Counted from the stretch's first letter, positions 31,560-43,449 are shown. The stretch is DNA of 64,000 nucleotides from Ryuthela nishihirai (GCA_038380435.1 JAWZYU010000034.1:5066704-5130703), one strand, 5' to 3'. Notes: a model not told the origin generated them from the letters alone. Program-made: numbers and translations.

Positions 31560-32905
31560 AAGCAGCCGAGACTATGAAGGTCCAACTAGACTGCAATTTA
31601 GTTACCCAAACATGTCTGTCCCAAGAAACAGCTTCTGCCCATTGTAGACCAATTCTAACAAGGTTCTGTTTGACATTGTTGCCCACCACATCTTAGGTCT
31701 CTCCTTCCTGAGGTCTTTAGACACACTGTTCATAACCCTATTCTCTAATCTATAGTTATGCATATGAGCAACATGGTCAAACCAACACAGTCTCTCTCTG
31801 CACAATACGCTGCAGAAAAGAAAATACAGACTCCTTTGCTTAACCTCATCATTACTTAACGAGGTCAAGCCACCTAATGCCCGAGATACAATGTAAGCAT
31901 CTAGAATCGAAGGCATTGAGTTACCTGTTATCTTGTTTACAAAGGGTCTATGTTTCATTACCATAATTAACTTTAGAAAAGACCAAACTATTGTATGTTG
32001 TCCTGGTGGCAAAATGGTTTGTATGCTTGGCTGTTGATCAAAAGGACCTAGGTTCAAGTCCGGGGTAAGACATGAATGTTTCTGTTGTCTTTCTGCTGAG
32101 GTCTCTATGACACATTAAACTGACAGCTGGTCTGACAGGCTGTTCTGTTGCAAGAAGCTGCCCTTCCATAGAATCTTAAAAGTCCCAACAGCAATCCCTA
32201 TTCTTCTGTTTACTGTATCTGTTACAAAGGATCAAAGATAATTAAATTGAGAAATTTGCTGAAGGGTACCACCATTGGAAACAACTGAAGCACAACCTGC
32301 CTGACCAATTTCATCACATTTTTGTTCACCCAACCTACTTTACTACCAGTCTCATCAACAGCCCTAATGAGAGAATTCATCTCATCATCATTTGCTAAAA
32401 GGACCAAATCATCAGTATAATCTAAATCAAAAATTTTCAGATCTCTAGCTATTTAAGGCCAAAATCTTCCCCTTGAAGGGATTTCGGTATAACATAATCT
32501 AACTAAAGAGGAATTGACATAAAATGCACCGTTGCCTAACTCCACTAGCAATGCTGAACCAATCGCTAGAAGCCATACCAATTCTCGCTCACGACTTGGT
32601 GTTATTATAGAAAGTTTTAATTACACTAATTAACTTGTCAGATATTCCATGTAATCTAATGATCAACCACAAATTATGTCGATCAACAGTCAAAAGCCTT
32701 TTTGAAATCTGTAAAGCTACTAACCATAAGTTTATGAGACTAAACATTTCTCAAGAATCTGTCTAATTGAAAACATTTGATCAATAACATCCCCTACACT
32801 TCGAATCCACACATTTCATCATGCATTTGTCCACCAACCAGATTCTTAATTGCATTGAACACAATGAAATAACTTTACCTAAAAAAGAAAGTAGTATGAT
32901 ACACC
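31560..32905 (-). pseudogene. RTE-like LINE fragment (RT and C-terminus), split by SINE B
   Basis: The - strand has LVLLANDDEMNSLIRAVDET, and further on LCRERLCWFDHVAHMHNYRL, both matching the better copy at 61935-63900. SINE B is inserted at 31999-32170. Many frameshifts. Confidence 0.8.
31999..32170 (+). mobile_element. SINE family B inserted in LINE
   Basis: Head TCCTGGTGGCAAAATGGTTT and CTAGGTTCAAGTCCGGGGTA, then the family body (TTTCTGCTGAGGTCTC, ACTGACAGC). The same insertion is present in the inverted arm at 39345-39482, so it predates the duplication. Confidence 0.75.
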
Positions 32906-33090
32906 TATGAACAGGAAACTCTCCTCTAAAATTGAAATCGACATCAAAAGTGCCTATAATGAATGTTAAACTGTCGAGTTTATCTGAGTTTATCTCAATA
33001 TTTATTAGCTATATGACTTGTGGCCCCCAAGATCTCCACATCTTACTCCTGCAGATTTTTTCCTTTGGGGATATATCAAATGTGTTGTTG

Positions 33091-33476
33091 GGTTGGGTTG
33101 CTTTACCTCTGAGCAGCACTTTTTTTGCACACCATGGGCTAAATGGCCAGGTCACAAGGACTCCGAAGGCTCGGAGAAGGTTGGGGGAGGGGACCCACTC
33201 GAAAAGCTGTTGGGAGACAGATGGTAGCCTCCCATCAAGGCCATCCAGTGTGTTCTTTAATGTGCACAGGGTATGGCTCTCCCGCACACAGGGCCACGGC
33301 TTAACATCCCATACGACGGACAGCAACCTTTCCAAGCCCATCGGTGTCCCCTTCTGACCGTGGGCAGGGCCGGGAGCTTTGCGGAGATAATTCTCAAAGC
33401 TGACCCAGCTGGGACTCGAACTTGGAAACTGCAGATTACGAGCCTGGCGCCCTACCGACTGAGCCACCCCCACCCC
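33091..33476 (-). mobile_element. tRNA-derived SINE, family A, full length
   Basis: Inverted tail (GTTGGGTTGCTTTACCTCTG), complete body, and an inverted head with GGGACTCGAAC (B box) and CGACTGAGCCACCCCC (A box). One of the least decayed copies. Both strands show open frames that are SINE sequence, not genes. Confidence 0.9.
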
Positions 33477-33479
33477 TAT

Positions 33480-34059
33480 CAAATGTGTAGTTTCAAAACA
33501 AACCTCATACACTTGAAGGCTAACATTGAGAGATTTTAAACATAAGAAAAGAAACATTACAAAAGGTGACTGCAAATGTCGAAAGTGAATCAGAAAACTT
33601 CATTAAAGTTAGCCTGAACAGTTAAAAACGACAACGTTCGGCTTGGGAAAATTTCCTTATGGGCAACTAGTACAATACACGTCACCAACAAAGAACTGAC
33701 AGCGTGAGAACTAAAGTGTTGCTATGTCAGTGACTATAGGGTTGCCAACGTTAGAATCGATTTCATTCCGTTCAGTTGGCGCGATAATAATAACCATTTA
33801 TATTTCGAGTTGCGTTCATTTTTAATCACTGTATAATAACACCAGATTTTTTTATTACCATTACCAAAGAATCGGAAATCACAGCAAAGGCTCCGAAAAC
33901 ACAAAAATGCCAACATGTATCTAATCTCTTATCCAGATCTCAATAAAACGGAATTTTTTTATTCCATTTCTTCCAAACAAGTGGATCAGAAATGAACTCC
34001 AGGAAGATGAAAATATCAATACAATTATCATAATACCATAATCATTTACATAGATTATG
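33480..34059. other. No recognised feature
   Basis: Unclassified sequence between a SINE and the next LINE. Somewhat more GC-rich near 33640-33790. Confidence 0.35.
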
Positions 34060-36080
34060 GAAAAAAAAACAATTGATGCTATTACAAAAGTTACAGAAAC
34101 TCCTTAAATAGCATAATACCAAAAGCTAAAAATATTTTCAAGAAAAACTGGCATATGCTGGAAATAACACAAAGAAGAAATGGGATATTATAAATGAAGT
34201 ATTTAATACAAATAGTAGGAAAAAAAATCATCTGTGAAATGAGCTTAAATAATAAAATGGTATATTTTACAGATAATTCCGATGAAATAGTTAATGCTTT
34301 TAATGATTATTTTATAAATATAGCTACTGAATATGAAACTGGCAACTCGGAATCAGATTTGGTAGTGCCTGAAGATCTTAAGTTAAAAGACAGAGTAATC
34401 ATTTCCCAGGGCAATTCAATGGGTCTGATAGCAGTTTCGTTGGAAGAATTAGACAGCATAGTAAAAAATTTGAAAAGGACTTATTCGATTGGCTGGGATG
34501 ACATAAACGTGGATAATTTTATATCCATCGATACTAACAACATTGTGCTACTTGTTTAATATGTCTTTATCTTCTGGTATTTTCCCAAATGCCTTAAAAT
34601 GTTCAATAATAGTTCCTAAATAAAAAATATTGGAAAAGTTATTTTTTGTCAGGTTGAACAATTTTTTATTAAAGTTTAACATAATAGCATAGAACCAATA
34701 TGGATTTCAGCAGAAAAAAAGCAGAAGATGCTATTTTACATTTAATAAATTCATTAACGTGGTCTGTGGATAAAGATTTAAAAACACTCGCAATTTTTTT
34801 GGACTTATCAAAAGCTTTTGATTTGGTAAATCATGAAATATTGCTGGCTAAGCTTTATAAATATGGAAACAGAGGTACCAGTTTTACATGGCTAAAATCC
34901 TACTTGGAAAATCGTTCACAAATCGTTAGGATAAATGATTTATATAGTTCTAGGAAAAATATTAATACAGGTGTACCACAAGGTTCTGTACTGGGATCTC
35001 TGCTATTTATATTATATGTAAACGATATATTTGACAAAACTTTTGAGGCAGAAATTATTTCTTACGCTTATATTGTTTTGTTATACAAAAGTAACACCTA
35101 TGAGCAATTATACCAAATGGCAAACAGAGATATTCATCGTCTCTATCAATGGCTAATGTTGAATAAATTAAGTTTAAATAAGGCTAAAACATGTTATATA
35201 AAGTTCCAGTTGAAGGCATCAACTAATGGTAGCAGTGACTCGAGTGGTTTCTCATCACAAGGACTGTTACAACTTCCTAAATTGCAGTTGCGACTTACGA
35301 AGGTTGATCAAATTAAATACCTAGGAGTGATTATTGATAAAAGCCTTTCATGGAAGTTTCACACTGACTATACTGTGGATAAGATAAAACCATTCATAGC
35401 AAAATTTTATACACTAAGATTCTTACTCGATAAAACAAGTTTAAAAATGTTATATTCTTGTGTATATAGTCGGCTACAATATGCAATAAAAGCCTGGGGA
35501 GGAGCTGCAAAAACAAATTTAAACAGGCTGTTGATTCTGCAAAAATTTATTGTTAGAATCATTGACCATAAAGGTTGCTTCTCTGAATCTCGCCCTATAT
35601 TTAAGAAATTGGGGTTACTGACTATCTCAACTTTACATTTTAAAAGTTTCTGAATATGTCCATTTCAATTTACATCTATTTCAGGTTCGACAGACACCTA
35701 TACCACTTAGAGACTCATCATTTAAACTGCAAATACCACGTATATCAAAGCAAGCTACTACCCGTAATATAAACTATATTGGACCTAAATTATACAACAG
35801 TGTTCCAGATAAAATGAAGAAAATTACCTCTAAATATTTAATAAATCTCTTTCTGAATGGATACTAAACAATGAATGATAACTGTATGTAAAACTAATTT
35901 TTTTGACTTCTACATCATTGATTGGTTCAATTATCAATTGTTGCCTTGTTAATTTTTTGTATTTATATTTTTGTCGTAATTATACACCAGCGCTCAAGTA
36001 TTCAGTTACTTTAGCTGGGTATATTTCATAAAATTTTGTATTGATACATATCTATGTTGAATAAAAATTGAATTGAATAC
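34060..36080 (+). pseudogene. CR1/L2-type LINE, reverse transcriptase relic
   Basis: Two open blocks (34194-34556, then 34700-35653) hold a pre-RT stretch (NAFNDYFINIA) and RT motifs: LDLSKAFDLVNHEILL, TGVPQGSVLGSLLFILYVND, and KYLGVIIDKSLSW. The catalytic FADD/YADD box is SYAYIVLL, so its Asp residues are lost. A frameshift near 35640 leads to the C-terminal PKLYNSVPDKMKK. The 3' end is a TTGAA-type repeat near 36060-36080. 5' truncated, with no endonuclease domain. Confidence 0.8.
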
Positions 36081-36277
36081 ATACATTTGCTAGTTATTGA
36101 AATTGCCCCACCACAAAAAGAATGGGCAGATTGACCTGACGATTTCCATGCAATAGAAGTTTCAATAAAGTATCAGATACTGGGCTGACATAAGAATCTA
36201 GAGAAGCTATAAAAACGAGTGTAAACAGCAGGCACATAAGACAGAATATGTTAGAAGAATGAAAGGCTTCTTATACG

Positions 36278-37448
36278 CTGAAGTGCCATTAAATTAGGGA
36301 TAGAAACCTAGTAACGTGTTGGACCCCCTCTGGCCCTGATAAGGGCTGCCAGACGACGAGGCAAGGACTCCACAAGCTTGCGGAAATGTTCCCCAGGTAT
36401 GGCGACCCGTGCATCCTCAAGAGCTGTCCACAATTCTCTCAAGGTCGTCACTGATGGGACACAGGCCCGAACACTCTGCTCGACGATATCCCAAATATTT
36501 TCGATGGGATTTAAATTTGGGCTTCTAGGTGGCCAATTCATTATTTCAAAGTCAGCAGAATGCTCCTGCAACCATGCAATAACCAACCTGGACCTGTGAG
36601 ATGAACAATTGTCTTGCTGGTAGACGCCATCTCCATTGGGATGTATGATGCCATAAATGGGTGTAAATGGTCAGCCATGAGTTCTACGTACCGGGTTGCA
36701 CTGAGAGTCGGTACACATACCAAAGGTCCCACAGACATCTAACCGAAGACACCACCAGCTTGTACTGTTCCGACCTGACATGCAGGATACATGACTTCAT
36801 GGGATTGGCGCCAACCCTGTCTCCCATTGGCGTGATTAAGTTTAAATCGGGATTCATCACTCTAGGCTATCCGTTGCCAATTTTCGATGTTCTTTAGCCC
36901 AGCCAAGGCATTGAGCCCTGTGTCATGCCGTTAAAAGTGGAACTCTTGTAGGTTGGTAGTTCCTGAAGCTGAGACTATGAAGCGAGCATTGCACTGTCTG
37001 TGCACTGACTTCCCGACTGGAACCCGCGTTCAAATGGGAGGTGATTTCAGATAATGTCTGGCCCTTATTGGTCCATACGATGCAGGTCAGATGGCGAAAC
37101 TCACGATTATTCAAGGTTGGTTGTCCTCCTTTACAATTTGTCCGGGTGCTTGTTTTTTCGCTGGAATTTTCATATTTCCGGAATACTTCAAACTGTCGTA
37201 CAAGAATATCCAAGTTCGTTGACAATTTCGGAGATCGAGTGCCCCATCCGTCGGGCACTTACGATCTGCCCTCTGTCAAATGCATCTAAATCCCTCGCAT
37301 TTCCCATTACGCTTCTCACTACGAATGCTTTGGAAAGCCAAGGCTGACAGCTATATATGACCAGAGTTTTAGCCACACGTGCGCAAATGCGAGACTCGCG
37401 GTAATGAATTTGGATAACATCTATCCCTAATTCAATGGCACCTCAGTG
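36278..37448 (-). mobile_element. Tc1-like transposon, 1171 bp, nearly full length
   Basis: The ends CGCTGAAGTGCCATTAAATT and, inverted, CACTGAGGTGCCATTGAATT are flanked by TA. The - strand has N-terminal LDAFDRGQIVSARRMGHSIS, SDESRFKLNHANGR (first Asp; the residue just before is a stop), and WPPRSPNLNPIENIWD (catalytic Glu). The second-Asp segment falls at a frame break. It ends ARGGPTRY. A DD34E-type transposase with about three disruptions. Confidence 0.85.
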
Positions 37449-37934
37449 TATATCGGAGCTGAGTTGTTACTACCACCACTCGACTCCAAATATATGCTCT
37501 GCTGGGAAATGTGCTTACAAGGGCAATGCAGCAAACCAGTTGTTGGTAGTCTAGAATTGTCTGTGCATGCATGAACTGTGGCTTTTTGGCTGGTTGCTTC
37601 TGAACAACAGCGAATAATCTCGAATTTCAGGCAAAAAATATGTAAGGAGAAGATTGAAAGCTTCCATAGGCTCAATTAAAGACACTTTTGACTACAGCGC
37701 CACAAGGATGCAGATACACGTGCTGCAGGGAAACTGTTATTCATAATTTCAGGTACTAAGGTACTTGCATATTTGTTTCCGTGAGAACTTTTGGATTCGG
37801 CGGCTGTTGTTAGTGTTGTAACGTTTATATGGTTTTTTTTTTAATATGTATTATAAATATTTGGGGATATTTTCTCATCGCATGAAATGTTTTTTTTTTC
37901 CATTTTTTATTTTTTTCTCCAGCACTTTTACGTA
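37449..37934. other. No recognised feature
   Basis: Unclassified sequence between the Tc1 element and the LINE arm. Confidence 0.4.
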
Positions 37935-38156
37935 TGGCCCTGAAAGGAAATATCAGTTTGATCAAATATTTTCAATTAAACAGATTCTTGAGAAATGTTT
38001 AGTCTCAGAAACTTATGGTTAGTAACTTTACAGATTTCAAAAAGGCTTTTGACTGTTGATCGACATAATTTTGGTTGATCATTAGATTACATGGAATATC
38101 TGACAAGTTAATTAGTGTAATGAAAACTTTCTATAATAACACCAAGTCGTGTGCGC

Positions 38157-38977
38157 GAATTGGTATGGATTCTAACGATTGGTTCAGCATTGCTAGTGGA
38201 GTTAGGCAACAGTGCATTTTATGTCCATATCTCTTTAGTTAGATTATGTTATACCGAAATCCCTTCAATGGGAAGATTTTGGCCTTAAATAGTTAGAGAT
38301 CTGAAAATTTCTGATTTAGATTATACCGATGATTTGGTCCTTTTAGCAAATGATGATCAGATGAATTGGTATGGATTCTAGCGATTGGTTCAGCATTGCT
38401 AGTGGAGTTAGGCACAGTGCATTTTATGTCCATATCTCTTTAGTTAGATTATATTATACCGAAATCCCTTCAATGGGAAGATTTTGGCCTTAAATAGCTA
38501 GAGATCTGAAAATTTCTGATTTAGATTATACCGATGATTTGGTCCTTTTAGCAAATGATGATCAGATGAATTGGTATGGATTCTAGCGATTGGTTCAGCA
38601 TTGCTAGTGGAGTTAGGCACAGTGCATTTTATGTCCATATCTCTTTAGTTAGATTATATTATACCGAAATCCCTTCAATGGGAAGATTTTGGCCTTAAAT
38701 AGCTAGAGATCTGAAAATTTCTGATTTAGATTATACCGATGATTTGGTCCTTTTAGCAAATGATGATCAGATGAATTGGTATGGATTCTAGCGATTGGTT
38801 CAGCATTGCTAGTGGAGTTAGGCACAGTGCATTTTATGTCCATATCTCTTTAGTTAGATTATATTATACCGAAATCCCTTCAATGGGAAGATTTTGGCCT
38901 TAAATAGCTAGAGATCTGAAAATTTCTGATTTAGATTATACCGATGATTTGGTCCTTTTAGCAAATGATGATCAGAT
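38157..38977 (+). repeat. Tandem array, 4 x 205-206 bp, within LINE RT
   Basis: Unit starts (GAATTGGTATGGATTCT) lie at 38157, 38363, 38568 and 38773; the last unit ends at 38977. Units 2-4 look identical apart from at most a few bases; unit 1 has small differences (AACG for AGCG, one extra A). Each unit spans the RT segment ending at the YTDD box. The left arm has a single copy. Confidence 0.92.
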
Positions 38978-39344
38978 GAATTCTCTCATTAGGGCTGTTG
39001 ATGAGACTGGTAGTAAAGTAGGTTGGGTGAACAAAAATGTGATGAAATTGGTCAGGCAGGTTGTGCTTCAGTTGTTTCCAATGGTGGTACCCTTCAGCAA
39101 ATTTCTCAATTTAATTATCTTTGATCCTTTGTAACAGATACAGTAAACAGAATAGGGATTGCTGTTGGGACTTTTAAGATTCTATGGAAAGGCAGCTTGC
39201 AACAGAACAGCCTGTCAGAGGAGCTGTCAGTTTAATGTTTCTGCAATTTAGTTACCCAAACATGTCTGTCTTGTTTAAATCATAGCATATAACATACCTT
39301 CCAAACATGTCTGATGATGATGATCCTACATATAACATACCGTC

Positions 39345-39482
39345 CAAAAATGTCTGTTGGCTTAACAGAGATCTGCGAGGAAGGCGAGACCTCAACAGAA
39401 ACATCCATGCCTTACCCGGGACTTGAACCTAGGTCCTTTCGATCAACAGTCAAGCATACAAACCATTTGGCCAACAGGACAA
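39345..39482 (-). mobile_element. SINE family B (right-arm copy)
   Basis: Inverted body (GAGACCTCAACAGAAAC) and head (CCCGGGACTTGAACCTAGG, GGCCAACAGGAC), at the same LINE site as 31999-32170. Confidence 0.75.
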
Positions 39483-39553
39483 CATACAATAGTTTGGTCT
39501 TTTCTAAAGTTGATTATGGTAATGAAACATAGACCCTTTGTAAACAAGACAAC

Positions 39554-39711
39554 AGGTAACTCAATGCCTTCGATTCTAGATGCTTACATTTTATCTCGGG
39601 CGTTAGGTGGCTTGCCTTCGATTCTAGATGACAGGTAACTCAATGCCTTCGATTCTAGATGCTTACATTTTATCTCGGGCGTTAGGGGCTTGACCTCGTT
39701 AAGTAATGATG
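39554..39711 (+). repeat. Tandem duplication, 2 x 79 bp, within LINE
   Basis: AGGTAACTCAATGCCTTCG begins at 39554 and again at 39633; the left arm has one copy. Confidence 0.85.
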
Positions 39712-40026
39712 AGGTTAAGCAAAGGAGTCTGTATTTTCTTTTCTGCAGCATATTGTGCAGAGAGAGACTGTGTTGGTTTGACCATGTTGCTCGTATGCAT
39801 AACTATAGATTAGAGAATAGGGTTATGAACAGTGTGTCTAAAGACCTCAGGAATTAGAGACCTAAGATGTGGTGGGCAACAATGTCAAACAGAACCTTGT
39901 TAGAATTGGTCTACAATGGGCAGAAGCTGTTTCTTGGGACAGACATGTTTGGGAAACTAAATTGCAGTCTAGTTGGACCTTCATAGTCTCGGCTGCTTGA
40001 GGATTCCGTATGCATTTATGTATATA

Positions 40027-40300
40027 AAGGGTTGGATTGCTTTACTACTGAGTGGCACATTTCTTGCCCACAATATACTAAATGGCCAGTTTACAAGGAC
40101 CTAAGGCTCAGAGAAGGTTGGGGGATAGGACTCATTGGACAGCTGTTGGGAGAGATGGTAGCCTCCCATCAAGGACATCCAGTATGTTCTTTAACATGCA
40201 CAAGGTATGGCTCTCCCATACATGGAATCACTGCTTTATATCTCCTCTGATGGATGGTTGCCTTTCCAAGCCCATTGGTGTCCCCTACTGACCGTGGGCA
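40027..40300 (-). mobile_element. SINE family A, cut at the duplication breakpoint
   Basis: Inverted tail and body match 31257-31526. The tRNA head is absent because the duplication ends at GACCGTGGGCA, where a different LINE fragment begins. Confidence 0.85.
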
Positions 40301-40718
40301 ATAGTGTACACTGTTTTAGTTATTGATTATATTATGCGAAATTCACTGCAAGGGAAAGATTTTGGGCTTTAATGGTCTGGAGATACGAAAATTTCGGATT
40401 TAAATTATGCTGATGATTTAGCCACTTTTGGTAAATGATGTTGATGAGATGAACTCTTTCGTTCGAGTTGTTGATGAGACTGGCAGAGAACACTAAAGTG
40501 ATGAAAATTGGTCAGGCAGGCAGTGATTCGGTTAATCTAAATGGTTGCAGTCTTCAGCAGGTCTCTCAGTTTAATTATCTTGGGGGTTTGTAACAGATAC
40601 TGGTGATATGCGGCATGAGATTAACAGATGAATAAGGATTCTGCGGAACTTTTAAGAATCTATGGAGTGTGGAGAAATAGGTGTATACAACTAGAAACTA
40701 AAATTGCACTGTATAATA

Positions 40719-42240
40719 GGCTCACTGGACAAAAAAATTAGTCACCCCTGTCTGAATGTCACCTAATAGCGTGTAACGCCTCTGTGCGACTGAAGAACAG
40801 CTGAAATCCTGTTTGGCATGGATGCCACCAGTGTGTGGATGTAGTGTACATCAATATTCATCCACTCTTCCAGTAGCAAATGCTGCAGGTCGGCCAGATG
40901 GCTGTGACGGCGCTTCACTCGTTCCCCCAAATAGTCCCACAAGTTACAAATAATTATTATTAAACTCAACTCATTAAGTATCCAATAATAATTTCCACTC
41001 TGTAAATTGATTCAAATATTTAGAGGAAAAGTGTCTTGAGCTGGGTGGGATACCTTCTCAACCTACTTGATCGGCGGCCGGTAGCTAAGTGGTCCAGAGC
41101 AACTGACATGTTAGGAGGTCATTGATTCGTATCCCACCTGGCTCAAGTCAATTTTTCCTCTAAATATTTGAATAAATTTACAGAGTGGAAATTATTTGTG
41201 TCCCACAAGTTTTCTATGGGATTCCAATCTGAGGATTTGGCAAGACAGTCGAGATGTTCTAAGACCTCAGAATGCTTGTCATGCCAATCCGACATACTTC
41301 GAGCCCTGTGCACATGATGATTGTCATCTTGGAAGACTGGAGTATCCTGGTATTCACTCTGGAGATGCTGCCCAAAAGGCAACATGTGGTCATCCAGTAG
41401 CTCCTTATAGCCCTTCTGGTTCAAGCGTGACATCACCATAACCAAAGAACCCATTTCCTTGTGTGTGAAACACCCCCAGAACATTACAGAGCCTCCAGCT
41501 TGAACAGAACCTTGCACACAGTCCTCATGGAAGGCTTCATGCGACTTACGATGCACACGTCGCCTCGCATCATTTCGAGTACAAGCAAAAATGTGACTCG
41601 TCCAACCAGATCACAAACTTCCAAGAGTCAACAGTCCAGTCTTTGTGGTGCCACATCCAATGTAGCTGTGCAGCCTTGCGCAGAGCTGTTAACATGGCTC
41701 TCTTCCGCTGAACTCCGCTCCAGATATCCATGGCATGCAGTTCCCTTTGGAGTGTTTGTTCGGAAACAGCTTGTTGTAGGCCTGCATTGACTGAATGGAG
41801 CAATTCCAGCCTCGTTGCAAAGTGGTTTGCCCTAACAGTGCAGACACACTACGGTGGTACTTATTGGTGAGCAGTCTTCCTGCCGCAGTTCTGGCAATGA
41901 TTAGCAGTGGACTGCGATGTACGCCACTGCTGGAAGACCCTTTGGACAGTACATTTCGACACACCTGCAAAGGCAGCACCTTTTTGTACACTATGCCGTT
42001 TGGCTCGGCCAAATGCAATAACACCTTTTTGTCACTCATTCATATCTTTGGCTCAATCCATGCTTCATGGAGGGACTAACACACACGTGGCACACAACCA
42101 CTTCTTGTCATAATATGAACCCCATAGTGCACAACAGAGCTATTTGTAGGATACCTTTATTACTGGCGCATCCTCTATTTCTGTCGAACAGACGTAACCC
42201 TCTTACGGCTGGAGATGACTAATTTTTTGTCTGTTGAGCT
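40719..42240 (-). mobile_element. Tc1-like transposon inserted in LINE
   Basis: The ends GGCTCACTGGACAAAAAAAT and, inverted, AGCTCAACAGACAAAAAATT are flanked by TA (40717-40718, 42241-42242). The - strand frames give an HTH-type N-terminus (SSSGVHRSPLLIIARTAAGR), VIWLDESHFCLYSK (first Asp), TPVFQDDNHHVHRARS (second Asp) and SDWNPIENLWD (Glu). The C-terminus NRISAVLQSHRGVTRY follows the foldback insertion. A few frameshifts; otherwise DD34E complete. Confidence 0.85.
40946..41200. mobile_element. Foldback element with tRNA-like centre, 11-bp target duplication
   Basis: TCCCACAAGTT occurs at 40935-40945 and 41201-41211. Between them inverted arms (CCACTCTGTAAATTGATTCA, TTTAGAGGAAAA, and CTTGAGC-GGGTGGGATACC) surround a centre GGTAGCTAAGTGGTCCAGAG. 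The right arm plus centre reads as a family C tRNA-like unit (GATTCGTATCCCACCTGGC). Confidence 0.8.
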
Positions 42241-42640
42241 TAGTTTGGTCCTTTCTGGAGTTAGTTATGGTAGTGAAACGTGGACCCTTTGTAAATAAAA
42301 GAACAGGAAATGTGATGCTTTTGATTCCAGATGCTTATGCAGTATCTTGAGCATTAGGTAGTTCTACTTTGTAAATAATGATGAGGTTAGGCAAAGGAGT
42401 TGGCAACCTCCTTTATGCAGCATATTGTGCTGAGGTAAACTCCATTGGTTTGCCCATGTTGCCCGTATGCATAATTATTGATTAGCGAACAGGGTTATGA
42501 ACAATGTTGGATGCGGTGGGCAGACAATGCCAAACAGGACATTAGAATTGGTGTACGATCGCCAGATGCAGCACAATCTGGTTGGATCTCCATAGCGCAT
42601 GGCTGCCTGAGGATGATGATGATGATCCTACATATAACAT

Positions 42641-43449
42641 GCCTTCTATGTGAGCTTAGACTGCCAGATTCCAAGACACCATTGGCAAGGCTTTTCGCCT
42701 TAAGAGACTCAGTCGGCATTCCAGGAATTGTTTTCGTCACTAAAGGCATTAAACTCCAGGTTGTTCTAAGTTGGAAAAGTATTTTGATGGGCACTCCTTT
42801 CCTTATGTTACAAGTTAGAACACATATACACATATTCGTCTAAGAGAGAAAATCTTTACTCACTTTTAGCTAAAAAATTAAAATACATCCAAATAGCTTC
42901 ATTACACTTTTCGTTTTAACATAAAGCTTCTTCAAAAGAGATATAAAAAAAATTCATTATGAAAAAAATTTACCGTGTATTAGAGTTCACTTCTTAAAAA
43001 AGTCGGCAATATTTTAAACTCTCTATTCTGACAAATATCTCTCCGTGAATCTTTAAATGATGTTGCAACTCTCCAAACTTTGACCAGAATACATTTTAGT
43101 GTCATTATGAAAAGGCAAAGATTTTGCACCAGATTGGGTGTAATAACGAAAATAAACTAATTAACAAACTTAATTAAAACAATAATAATGACGAAAAATA
43201 TAACAATAACTGTTAGAAGATTCCACCGTTAGAAGTTGCAATCATAGCTTTTGGGAGGTTCTGAAAATGTGGATCAGGTTTTGGGAGGTTATGAAAATGT
43301 GAATCAATGAAAATTTGATCAGTACCTGTCCAGTGTAAGAAGAACCCTTTGACACACTTGTTGTTGGAGCTGCTAAATTTTGATCAACGGTTCATTTTTT
43401 TTAGGGGGAGAAGGAGGCTTGATGAGTAAAAACAAGACAATTTATTCGT
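42641..43449. other. Mostly unclassified
   Basis: No gene recognised. A 31-bp tandem duplication (GGTTTTGGGAGGTT) is near 43245-43305. Confidence 0.4.

Larger units (their letters stand above)
37935..39995 (+). pseudogene. RTE-like LINE fragment, right arm of the inverted duplication
   Basis: Broken frames follow the RT order of the copy at 61935-63900: Q-F-LRQILEKCL equivalent near 37980, FKKAF near 38050, DLDYTDDLVLLAND near 38325 (YADD-box equivalent YTDD), and LCRERLCWFDHVARMHNYRL near 39760. Interrupted by SINE B at 39345-39482. Confidence 0.8.
31257..40300. repeat. Large inverted duplication (arms 31257-32783 and 37959-40300)
   Basis: The left arm read on the - strand matches the right arm on the + strand almost base for base: SINE A, LINE 3' end, SINE B at the same LINE position, then LINE RT. 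The shared shadow peptide at 32222-32407 and 38949-39134 differs at one residue of 61. The right arm is longer because of the 205-bp array, a 79-bp duplication and about 110 extra bp near 39240-39350. The spacer is 5.2 kb. Confidence 0.85.
40303..42640 (+). pseudogene. RTE-like LINE fragment interrupted by a Tc1 element
   Basis: 40303-40718 and 42241-42640 join as one LINE tract around a single TA target: RT (VIDYIMRNSLQGKDFG), the SVNLNGCSLQQVSQFNYLG segment, KIALYN, then LVLSGVSYGSETWTL and the C-terminus. The 3' end is a GATGATGATGAT tail near 42608, typical of RTE-like elements. Frameshifts throughout. Confidence 0.8.

Noticed and set aside
33009..33575. 188-residue open frame on the - strand
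   Set aside because: It reads through a SINE family A copy; the same peptide pieces recur at the other SINE A copies.
38157..38977. CRISPR-like array
   Set aside because: The units are contiguous 205-bp LINE segments with no spacers, in a eukaryotic genome.
41461..42113. Several + strand open frames of 68-109 residues
   Set aside because: Antisense to the Tc1-like transposase of 40719-42240.
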